9,977 nt of DNA from Flavobacteriaceae bacterium (GTDB lineage Bacteria > Bacteroidota > Bacteroidia > Flavobacteriales > Flavobacteriaceae): positions 1-9,977 of the forward strand of contig CANHBE010000083.1 in the NCBI GenBank assembly GCA_947458575.1, given 5' to 3'. Of this stretch, positions 1 through 6,097 are shown piece by piece. Numbering within the stretch: the first letter of the stretch is position 1; the number at the start of each line of letters is the position of its first letter. The notes under the pieces were generated by a model. That model worked only from the letters and a program-made list of their open reading frames with translations, made no database searches and was not told the DNA's origin. The translations under genes were made by a program, and so were the position numbers.

Positions 1-69
1 CAACTGTATTTTATTATCGTTTTCTTAGGAGTCAACTCCGTCAAAAAGTTTATTTTTGTGGCTGATTAG
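1..69 (+). CDS. Possible 3' end of an upstream gene (partial, unidentified)
   Basis: Frame 1 is open from the window edge to a TAG at 67-69 and encodes a short hydrophobic tail (LYFIIVFLGV, then basic residues and a final Asp). This could be the end of a membrane protein lying 11 nt ahead of the glycosyltransferase. A second frame (from base 3) is also open, to a TGA at 63-65, so the reading frame cannot be decided from 69 bases. I do not recognise the family. It may also be non-coding leader, because a promoter-like TATTTTTG lies inside it at 51-58. Confidence 0.3.
   Translation, partial: QLYFIIVFLGVNSVKKFIFVAD
51..58 (+). promoter_or_regulatory. Candidate -7 promoter element for the glycosyltransferase-pyrC cluster
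   Basis: TATTTTTG matches the Bacteroidota sigma -7 consensus TAnnTTTG and lies 22 nt before the ATG at 81. I see no TTG at the -33 spacing. It may overlap the end of an upstream gene. The motif occurs often by chance in AT-rich DNA, so support is moderate to weak. Confidence 0.35.
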
Positions 70-80
70 CTTCCCTGCAG

Positions 81-806
81 ATGAATGACGGAATTGTAAT
101 TATCCCGACTTATAACGAAATTGAGAATATTGAGACAATTGTACGTGCTGTTTTCACGCTGCAAAAATCATTCGACGTATTGGTAGTTGACGATAATTCA
201 CCAGATCAAACAGCAAAAAAAGTTGAGTCTTTACAAAGTGAATTCAAAGACAGGTTGTTCTTAGAAAAAAGAGAAAAGAAATCAGGTTTGGGGACGGCTT
301 ATGTGCATGGCTTTAGATGGGCCTTAGACAGAAAGTATGATTTTGTTTTTGAAATGGATGCTGATTTTTCGCATAATCCTGCTGATTTGGAGAAATTATA
401 CCACGCCTGTCACTTTGGGGATGCAGATGTTGCTATTGGCTCACGATATATTACAGGTGTAAATGTTGTCAATTGGCCCTTGAGTCGGGTATTGATGTCA
501 TATTTTGCCTCGGTTTATGTGAAGATAATTACGGGGATGAAAATTCACGATGCAACGGCGGGCTTTATATGCTACAAGAGAGTTGTTCTCGAGAAAATAA
601 ATATTGAGAAGATTCACTTTATTGGATATGCTTTTCAGATAGAGATGAAATATCGCGCTTTCTGCAACAAATTCCGAATAGTGGAAGTCCCCATTATTTT
701 TACTGATCGAACCAAGGGTGAATCAAAGATGAGTAATGCCATTATCAAAGAAGCTGTCTTTGGTGTTATCTCATTAAGAATCAGGAAATTATTTAATATT
801 TTGTGA
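81..806 (+). CDS. Polyprenol monophosphomannose synthase-like glycosyltransferase, family 2
   Basis: This is a 241-aa GT-A fold glycosyltransferase of the dolichol/polyprenol-phosphate mannose synthase (DPM1) type. Such enzymes move mannose from GDP-mannose to a polyprenyl phosphate on the inner face of the cytoplasmic membrane, giving a lipid-linked sugar donor. Visible motifs are PTYNE (9-13), VVDDNSPD (35-42), the metal-binding DAD (93-95, within EMDADFSHNP), GSRY (120-123), TAGF (159-162), the FQIEM segment near 185-189 and the basic DRTKGESKMS stretch near 209-218. It has no C-terminal transmembrane segments, so it is the short, soluble/peripheral DPM1 form. The ATG at 81 is the first possible start, because a TGA in this frame lies at 63-65. 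The stop overlaps the pyrC start by one base, implying co-transcription. The family is clear; the sugar (mannose or another hexose) is inferred. Confidence 0.93.
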   Translation: MNDGIVIIPTYNEIENIETIVRAVFTLQKSFDVLVVDDNSPDQTAKKVESLQSEFKDRLFLEKREKKSGLGTAYVHGFRWALDRKYDFVFEMDADFSHNPADLEKLYHACHFGDADVAIGSRYITGVNVVNWPLSRVLMSYFASVYVKIITGMKIHDATAGFICYKRVVLEKINIEKIHFIGYAFQIEMKYRAFCNKFRIVEVPIIFTDRTKGESKMSNAIIKEAVFGVISLRIRKLFNIL

Positions 807-2146
807 TGAATAGAGTATTGATAAAAAATGCAAAAATTGTCAATGAAGGAGTCGTTTTCGAAGGCGACGTCCTTATTGAGGACGAGTTCATTGTGGAGAT
901 TGCCGAAACCATCAGTGTCAAGTCTCCATCCACGCAGATTATCGATGCTGAAGGAAATTATTTGATACCAGGTATGATTGATGATCAGGTTCACTTCAGA
1001 GAGCCGGGATTAACCCACAAAGGCGATATCGCTTCAGAGTCGAGGGCAGCTGTTGCAGGAGGCATAACCTCTTTTATTGAACAGCCTAATACAATTCCAA
1101 ACGCCGTTACACAGGAGATATTAGAGGAAAAGTACCAAATAGCGGCCAAAACTTCGTATGCGAATTATTCCTTTATGTTGGGCGGAACCAATGATAATTT
1201 AGAAGAAATTCTTAAAACAAATCCCAAAAATGTTGCGGGATTAAAGTTGTTTTTGGGTTCTTCTACCGGTGATATGTTAGTTGATAGTTCAGCCGCATTG
1301 GAGCAAATTTTTTCCAATACCAAATTGCTAATTGCAGTGCATAGCGAAGATGAAACTACTGTCCGAGAAAATCTTGAAAAATTCAAAGCAACATATGGTG
1401 ACGCTATTCCGGTGAAGTGCCACCCAGAAATAAGAAGTGTAGAGGCTTGTTATAAGTCAACCGCAAAGATTGTTGAGTTGGCAAAGCGCACAGGAGCGCG
1501 ACTACATGTTTTTCATATCTCGACAGCCAAGGAATTGGAGTTTTTTAGCAATAAACTACCTTTAGAAGAAAAAAAGATTACTGCCGAAGTATGTATTCAT
1601 CATCTGTGGTTTTCGGATGCCGATTACGAAACAAAAGGCAACTTAATAAAATGGAATCCTGCTGTCAAAACTGCATCTGATAGGGAGGCTTTATGGGAAG
1701 CTTTATTAGATGATAGGATAGATGTAATTGCGACAGATCATGCGCCACATACGCTTGAAGAAAAAAAACAATCCTATACAAAAGCACCTTCCGGAGGTCC
1801 TCTAGTGCAACATGCTTTGGTGGCTTTGTTTGAAGCTTTTCATCAAGGTAAGATTTCGATTGAGAAAATTGTGGAGAAAACTTCACACAATCCGGCAATC
1901 CTGTTTCAAATAGAGAAGAGAGGTTTTATCAAGGAAGGCTTTTATGCTGATTTGGTAATTGTGAATACCGGTTTACCATGGAGCGTCAAAAAAGAAAATA
2001 TTCTGTATAAATGTGGTTGGTCGCCTTTCGAGGGGTTTACTTTCAAATCAAGAATTACACATACATTAGTCAATGGGCAATTGGTTTATGTAAATTCAAA
2101 AGTAAAGGATATTCGAGCAGGAAAAAGATTACAGTTTGATCGCTAA
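806..2146 (+). CDS. pyrC: Dihydroorotase (class I, long form)
   Basis: This 446-aa amidohydrolase interconverts N-carbamoyl-L-aspartate and L-dihydroorotate, step three of de novo pyrimidine synthesis, in the cytoplasm. The metal-site segment is DDQVHFREPG (59-68). The other expected ligands can be seen: Lys147 in GLKLFLGSSTG (probable carboxylated bridging lysine), His179 in AVHSED, His237 in HVFHIST and Asp311 in ATDHAPH. The substrate and flexible-loop segment SGGPLVQHAL follows near 329-338. Unusually, Gln61 sits where most class I enzymes have the first His of HxH. From memory, Bacteroidota dihydroorotases, including Porphyromonas, share this Gln. I place the start at ATG 806, which overlaps the previous stop (TGATG), rather than at the in-frame GTG at 803, because ATG is standard and a one-base overlap is typical of translational coupling. 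The length is normal for the family. Confidence 0.96.
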   Translation: MNRVLIKNAKIVNEGVVFEGDVLIEDEFIVEIAETISVKSPSTQIIDAEGNYLIPGMIDDQVHFREPGLTHKGDIASESRAAVAGGITSFIEQPNTIPNAVTQEILEEKYQIAAKTSYANYSFMLGGTNDNLEEILKTNPKNVAGLKLFLGSSTGDMLVDSSAALEQIFSNTKLLIAVHSEDETTVRENLEKFKATYGDAIPVKCHPEIRSVEACYKSTAKIVELAKRTGARLHVFHISTAKELEFFSNKLPLEEKKITAEVCIHHLWFSDADYETKGNLIKWNPAVKTASDREALWEALLDDRIDVIATDHAPHTLEEKKQSYTKAPSGGPLVQHALVALFEAFHQGKISIEKIVEKTSHNPAILFQIEKRGFIKEGFYADLVIVNTGLPWSVKKENILYKCGWSPFEGFTFKSRITHTLVNGQLVYVNSKVKDIRAGKRLQFDR

Positions 2147-2157
2147 ATATTATTGAA

Positions 2158-2559
2158 ATGAAAAGTATTTGTTGGATTATTGGTGTCGTTGTCATTTTAA
2201 CCGGTTGCAATAGTCAGCCGATTCAGAAGCCGGAAAATCTCATAGACGAGGATAAAATGACAAGTATATTATATGATCTTACAGTGCTTAATGCGATGAA
2301 GTCGCAAAATCCTCTCGATAGCGTTATACAAGCTATGAAGCCAAAAGACTTTATCTACCAAAAATATAAGATAGACAGTCTGCAATTTGTTTTGAGTAAT
2401 CAATATTATATCTCTGACATTGAAACGTACAAGAAAATGTATGAAGAAGTAGATGAGCGTCTGCAAAAAGAAAAAAATGCTGCCGAATCACTCTTGAAGC
2501 AAGGTGGAAATTCTAATCCCGCAACGCCAATAATGGACGATGCGCCTCAAATACAATAG
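2158..2559 (+). CDS. DUF4296 domain-containing lipoprotein
   Basis: This 133-aa protein starts with a lipoprotein signal peptide: basic Lys2, a hydrophobic core at 4-14 and the lipobox LTGC with acylated Cys17. The rest matches the Bacteroidota DUF4296 family. It has a KPENLIDEDKM segment (24-34), where 'P.. li..ekm..il.dl' is characteristic, then a helical region with YQKYKIDSLQF (67-77) and a charged coiled helix ending near residue 110, followed by a low-complexity Asn/Pro tail. Residues after Cys17 (NSQPIQ) are not acidic, so no surface-export signal is seen and it probably faces the periplasm. DSV (54-56) and DSL (73-75) fit the Bacteroidota O-glycosylation triplet D-S/T-hydrophobic. It begins 11 nt after pyrC and probably shares its transcript. 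Its function is unknown; co-occurrence with pyrC appears to be a matter of synteny. Confidence 0.88.
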   Translation: MKSICWIIGVVVILTGCNSQPIQKPENLIDEDKMTSILYDLTVLNAMKSQNPLDSVIQAMKPKDFIYQKYKIDSLQFVLSNQYYISDIETYKKMYEEVDERLQKEKNAAESLLKQGGNSNPATPIMDDAPQIQ

Positions 2560-2560
2560 A

Positions 2561-3562
2561 TTACTTTTTTAGATAGATTTGAGAATTTTCCACTATACAT
2601 TGTGCTATACTTTGAAATGAATCTGGATAAATGCTTAGTATTTTTTCATTAGAATACCGATTATTTTTATGCAGCGACCTCGCAATATGTTTACTTAGAG
2701 TTCTTTTTCTCTTAAATAGATATGAATGTAAAAAGTCCAAGCGCCAGGCAAGTTCTGTTAATCCAGACGAGGCATGAAATCGAGGCGGCGATACTTTCAA
2801 TGCCAACGCGATGCTTTTAGTTACTGATTCAAATGAAAGATTTTCGGATATCAAACAGAATCGTTCTTCCATTGGTGAATTTTCCATACAGAAAATCAGG
2901 CACTTTACGACATCATGAATTGATATAAAACCGCTTGTCCCTCGGGTATAAAATGATAGGCCATTATTTACCTTTTCAAATAATTGGCCGCTTCCTGTTT
3001 CCCAAAAGCCTGGGCCGATAATAATACCTGGATTGATAATCACGACATCTAAGCCTTCCTGCTTTCCGCGCCAAACTTCCATTTCCGCGCCATATTTTGA
3101 AATGGCATAATCACTATGTTCATTTTCAGGATTCCATTCTGTGGATTCGTTTATATAGGTTTCATGTTCTTTTCGGTCACCTAAAGCAGCAATAGAACTC
3201 ACATAGCAAAGCTTCTTGACCTTATAATCGATACAAAAGTTAACGATATTGGCAGTTCCTTCAATATTAGTTTTTCGCAGAATGGCTTCGTCAGCGGGAT
3301 TAAATGAAATAAGCGCAGCGCAATGATAGACTTTTTCGATATTCTCGAATGCAGTATTCAATGCAACTACATCGGTTATATCCGCTTGAATCCAACGAAT
3401 ATTCTCGAATAAGTCTTCGCGTTGATAAAGTTGAAAAATCTTTTTGGTTTTTAGGATTGAGGACTCGCTTCGGTAAATCGCACGAACAGTTGGGTGATTT
3501 TCCAACAACTTCAGCAGCAAATGAGATCCGACCAACCCTGTGGCTCCGGTAACAAGTATCAT
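2561..3562 (-). CDS. NAD(P)-dependent epimerase/dehydratase family protein (extended SDR)
   Basis: This 333-aa Rossmann-fold oxidoreductase is of the extended short-chain dehydrogenase type, closest in style to dihydroflavonol-4-reductase/3-beta-HSD-like SDRs. The nucleotide-binding GATGLVG is at residues 6-12, Asp61 in QADITD probably contacts the adenine, the HCAA segment is at 80-83, catalytic Ser122/Ser123 lie in YVSSIAALG, and the catalytic YxxxK is Tyr152-Lys156 in YAISKYGAE. NPGIIIGPG (177-185) follows, as is usual. No signal peptide is present, so it is cytosolic. The substrate cannot be told from sequence. The gene converges on the DUF4296 gene, with one base between the two stop codons and no room for a hairpin terminator. 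The ATG sits four bases after a TAnnTTTG element, suggesting a very short or absent 5' leader. Confidence 0.92.
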   Translation of the reverse strand: MILVTGATGLVGSHLLLKLLENHPTVRAIYRSESSILKTKKIFQLYQREDLFENIRWIQADITDVVALNTAFENIEKVYHCAALISFNPADEAILRKTNIEGTANIVNFCIDYKVKKLCYVSSIAALGDRKEHETYINESTEWNPENEHSDYAISKYGAEMEVWRGKQEGLDVVIINPGIIIGPGFWETGSGQLFEKVNNGLSFYTRGTSGFISIHDVVKCLIFCMENSPMEERFCLISENLSFESVTKSIALALKVSPPRFHASSGLTELAWRLDFLHSYLFKRKRTLSKHIARSLHKNNRYSNEKILSIYPDSFQSIAQCIVENSQIYLKK

Positions 3563-3566
3563 GCTG

Positions 3567-3574
3567 CAAAAATA
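3567..3574 (-). promoter_or_regulatory. -7 promoter element of the SDR gene
   Basis: Read on the minus strand, TATTTTTG fits the Bacteroidota TAnnTTTG consensus exactly and ends four bases before the SDR start codon. Transcription would begin at or within a few bases of the ATG, so the message would be nearly leaderless. No good TTG -33 element is visible. Confidence 0.5.
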
Positions 3575-3647
3575 GTGTTTAATCGATGAATCGTGAATTT
3601 GCTCATGCGAAAAAACACCAAAATGATTGCTTGACGAAACAAATCCG

Positions 3648-3679
3648 CGATTAAACGATCAAACGATTAAGCGATTCCA
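3648..3679. repeat. Four tandem 8-bp units (cgattaaa type)
   Basis: Four consecutive 8-bp units read cgattaaa, cgatcaaa, cgattaag and cgattcca. A related looser pair (cgatgaat, cgtgaatt) lies further left near 3584-3599. The array sits between the divergent SDR and tyrS genes, ending 10 bp before the tyrS -7 element. It could be an operator array, a curved-DNA element or simple slippage filler. Confidence 0.6.
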
Positions 3680-3689
3680 CATTAAATTT

Positions 3690-3697
3690 TATCTTTG
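3690..3697 (+). promoter_or_regulatory. -7 promoter element of tyrS
   Basis: TATCTTTG is an exact TAnnTTTG match, 17 nt before the tyrS ATG. The expected TTG at about -33 is not seen; the tandem 8-bp repeat occupies that position. The leader is too short for a T-box or other riboswitch, so no RNA-based control is evident. Confidence 0.6.
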
Positions 3698-3714
3698 CCG
3701 CAAAATGATTTAAG

Positions 3715-5010
3715 ATGAAGAATATTGTTGCAGAATTGCAATGGAGAGGCTTAGTGCATGATATTATGCCGGGAACTGAAGAGCAGTTATTAAAAGAAAT
3801 GACCACTACTTATATCGGATTCGATCCAACTTCAGATTCGCTTCATATCGGTAGTTTGGTACCTATCATACTTTTAGTTCATTTGGAAAAATTCGGTCAC
3901 AAACCAATCGCATTAGTTGGTGGTGCAACCGGAATGATTGGCGATCCATCCGGAAAATCCGATGAGCGAAATCTCCTGGACGAAGCTACTTTAAATCATA
4001 ATGTAGAAGGTATCAAAAGAGTCTTATCTCGATTTATCAATTTCAATTCAAAAGAAAGTAATGCGCCAATCTTAGTTAACAATTACGATTGGATGAAGAA
4101 TTACTCTTTTATTGACTTTGCGCGTGAAGTTGGGAAGCGAATCACAGTCAACTACATGATGGCAAAAGATTCTGTAAAGAAAAGACTCACCGGAGATGGA
4201 GAAGGCATGTCCTTTACGGAATTCACTTATCAGTTGATACAAGGTTACGATTTTTATTATTTGCACAAGCATTACAACTGTTTATTGCAAATGGGTGGAA
4301 GTGATCAATGGGGTAATATTACCACAGGAACTGAATTAGTTCGTAGGATGAATCCGGAAGGTGCAAAGGCATTTGCGATGACTTGTCCGTTGATTACAAA
4401 AGCGGACGGCTCCAAATTTGGCAAGTCTGAAGGCGGAAATATTTGGTTAGATGCAGACAAGACTTCCGTCTATAAGTTCTATCAGTTCTGGATGAATACA
4501 ACCGATGTTGATGCAGAGAAGTACATCAAGATTTTTACTTTTTTGGATGAAGCAACGATTATTGATTTAATTGCCGCTCACCATGCAGAGCCTCATCTGC
4601 GAATTCTGCAACGCAAATTAGCTGAAGAAGTAACGCAGTTTGTTCACTCGAAGGAAACATTAGACAAAGCGATTCAAGCGTCAAATATTTTGTTTGGCAA
4701 TGTTACGGCTGATGATTTGAAACAACTTGACGAAGCCACTTTCTTGGAGGTCTTTGAAGGTGTTCCGCAAGGAGAACTTTCAAAATCAGATTTGGTAAAT
4801 GGAATTGATATCGTCACTGTCTTGAATGAAAAAACAGGATTTTTGAAGTCTAATGGTGAGGCTAGACGCGCTTTGACCGAAAATTCTATCGCAGTAAACA
4901 AAGAAAAAGTAGCGGAAGGATTTGTAGTCTCAATGAATGATTTAATCAACAATCAATTCATATTACTTCAACGTGGGAAAAAGAGCTATTTTGTAATAAG
5001 AGCAGTTTAA
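3715..5010 (+). CDS. tyrS: Tyrosyl-tRNA synthetase
   Basis: This 431-aa class I aminoacyl-tRNA synthetase charges tRNA-Tyr in the cytoplasm. The N-terminal Rossmann domain has Tyr33 in YIGFDPT and the ATP-binding HIGS (44-47). Tyrosine-pocket residues Tyr172, Gln176 and Asp179 lie in TYQLIQGYDF, GSDQWGN is at 195-201, and the KMSKS-equivalent loop is KFGKS (234-238), all typical of bacterial TyrRS. The anticodon-binding helical domain follows to about 330, and the C-terminal part from about 360 to 431 is an S4-like RNA-binding domain with SNGEARRAL (379-387). The length is normal and no key residue is missing. It is transcribed alone from the divergent region shared with the SDR gene and converges on the LuxE-like gene with a 24-nt gap. 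Confidence 0.98.
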   Translation: MKNIVAELQWRGLVHDIMPGTEEQLLKEMTTTYIGFDPTSDSLHIGSLVPIILLVHLEKFGHKPIALVGGATGMIGDPSGKSDERNLLDEATLNHNVEGIKRVLSRFINFNSKESNAPILVNNYDWMKNYSFIDFAREVGKRITVNYMMAKDSVKKRLTGDGEGMSFTEFTYQLIQGYDFYYLHKHYNCLLQMGGSDQWGNITTGTELVRRMNPEGAKAFAMTCPLITKADGSKFGKSEGGNIWLDADKTSVYKFYQFWMNTTDVDAEKYIKIFTFLDEATIIDLIAAHHAEPHLRILQRKLAEEVTQFVHSKETLDKAIQASNILFGNVTADDLKQLDEATFLEVFEGVPQGELSKSDLVNGIDIVTVLNEKTGFLKSNGEARRALTENSIAVNKEKVAEGFVVSMNDLINNQFILLQRGKKSYFVIRAV

Positions 5011-5034
5011 ACAAGAACCGACAACAGCCAACCA

Positions 5035-6018
5035 TCAACCGACAACCAAAAGATTACAACCCCTTATATCACTATTGTCGAAACGGCCTAATACTTCGAA
5101 AGTTCCATTGAGATATTTTTTTCCCAGGTCTTGTGTTGCGATGAATGCGCAGGAATTGATGTTGGCTAGATCGATGACATTAATTCCACCTGTTTGTTGA
5201 TCAGAAAGATAGGTCAAAGCGTCTTCAGTGTCTCGAATGAAGATATCCATCCAAGGTGTACATTCAAAAATTCCATCGCCATATGAATATGCTTGGGAGA
5301 GTAATTCTGTCATTCCGTATTCAGAATGAATTGCTGTTACACCAAAACCTTTGCGCAAAATGTCATGCAATTCCTCGCGAATCAATTCTTTTCGTTTGCC
5401 TTTCATGCCGCCAGTTTCCATGATGATGGTGTTTTGTAATTGGAAATTTTGAATTTCAATCAAATCCAGCAAAGCGTATGTTACTCCAATCAGGATTACG
5501 TTCTGTCCAGATTGGTCTAAGGATATTAGTTTGTTAATGAGTTCTTTATAATTGTGAAGATAGAATCCACTGTTCGGGTTATTGGTTTTTTTGATAAGAT
5601 CATTTACCATATAAACCAAAGATGAACCTTCTCGCTCTAGGTAGGAAGGCAGTAAAGCCAATACCACATAATCTTCAATATTGCCATAAAACCTTGAAAA
5701 CGCCAAGTTGTAACTTGATTCATATAAAGACAAATCTGTCACATGGTGACTGCTGGTTGATATCCTTGTAGTTCCGCTGCTGGTGAAAGTTGTTTGAATG
5801 GGTTCGTTACCTGATACAACCTGATGACTTTTAAAGAACTGGATTGGAAGAAAGGGTATTTGTGTTAGCGATTTGACATCTTGCTTTTCTACCTTCAGAT
5901 GGTTGCAGAACTCACGGTATATAGCGTTATTTTCATACTGAAAACGAAAGACCTTTAATGCGGTTTTTTCGAATTGCTTCCGATTGGAAATAGAGAATAT
6001 GTCTGTATACGCTATCAA
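5035..6018 (-). CDS. LuxE/acyl-protein-synthetase-like adenylate-forming protein ('acyl transferase')
   Basis: This 327-aa protein resembles the short ANL-type enzymes annotated in flavobacteria as acyl transferase or acyl-protein synthetase (LuxE family), distantly like phenylacetate-CoA ligase. Visible features are IPFLPIQFFKSH (54-65), the Ser/Thr/Gly loop FTSSGTTR (78-85), ETGGMKGKR (201-209), the YGMTEL adenylate motif (234-239), DLG (297-299) and GRFDNSDIRGCN (311-322) near the end. Residue 85 is Arg (codon AGG), where the family loop normally reads SSGTTG. The start codon is TTG at 6016-6018. No ATG lies in frame just upstream, the next in-frame Met codons lie deep in the domain, and a TAnnTTTG element 13 nt upstream fits this start. 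It has no signal peptide, so it is cytosolic. The substrate is unknown; activation of a fatty or aryl acid is inferred from the fold. Confidence 0.85.
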   Translation of the reverse strand: MIAYTDIFSISNRKQFEKTALKVFRFQYENNAIYREFCNHLKVEKQDVKSLTQIPFLPIQFFKSHQVVSGNEPIQTTFTSSGTTRISTSSHHVTDLSLYESSYNLAFSRFYGNIEDYVVLALLPSYLEREGSSLVYMVNDLIKKTNNPNSGFYLHNYKELINKLISLDQSGQNVILIGVTYALLDLIEIQNFQLQNTIIMETGGMKGKRKELIREELHDILRKGFGVTAIHSEYGMTELLSQAYSYGDGIFECTPWMDIFIRDTEDALTYLSDQQTGGINVIDLANINSCAFIATQDLGKKYLNGTFEVLGRFDNSDIRGCNLLVVG

Positions 6019-6031
6019 GAATTCTTTTTCG

Positions 6032-6039
6032 CAAAAGTA
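6032..6039 (-). promoter_or_regulatory. -7 promoter element of the LuxE-like gene
   Basis: On the minus strand this reads TACTTTTG, an exact TAnnTTTG match, 13 nt before the TTG start codon. It lies just after the terminator of the preceding minus-strand gene, so the LuxE-like gene probably forms its own transcription unit. It also supports the choice of the TTG start. Confidence 0.5.
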
Positions 6040-6048
6040 GGGAAATAA

Positions 6049-6078
6049 AAAAACTCCAACGATTAGGTTGGAGTTTTT
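6049..6078 (-). terminator. Rho-independent terminator of the 570-aa T9SS protein gene
   Basis: The 12-bp perfect inverted repeat pairs 6049-6060 with 6067-6078, with a 6-nt loop. Its core is actccaac/gttggagt flanked by A/T pairs. Read on the minus strand it is followed by a T-rich run. It begins 19 nt past the stop codon at 6098. Confidence 0.85.
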
Positions 6079-6097
6079 AAGATATGAACCGTGAAGA

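Noticed and set aside
28..39. Inverted repeat ggagt-ca-actcc as a terminator
   Set aside because: The loop is only two bases and the stem five, and no immediate T-run follows, so a stable terminator hairpin is unlikely.
803..808. GTG at 803 as the dihydroorotase start
   Set aside because: It adds a single residue before an ATG at 806 that overlaps the preceding stop as TGATG, the usual coupled arrangement.
635..994. Minus-strand open frame across the glycosyltransferase-pyrC junction
   Set aside because: It overlaps two conserved genes on the other strand, and its translation has no recognisable motif.
2557..2563. Bidirectional terminator between the convergent DUF4296 and SDR genes
   Set aside because: Only one base separates the stop codons and I found no hairpin nearby.
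5016..5046. 10-bp direct repeat aaccgacaac (5016-5025 and 5037-5046) between tyrS and the LuxE-like gene
   Set aside because: It is a short C/A-rich direct repeat partly within the end of a coding region, with no dyad symmetry. It looks like simple-sequence filler and not a terminator or attachment site.
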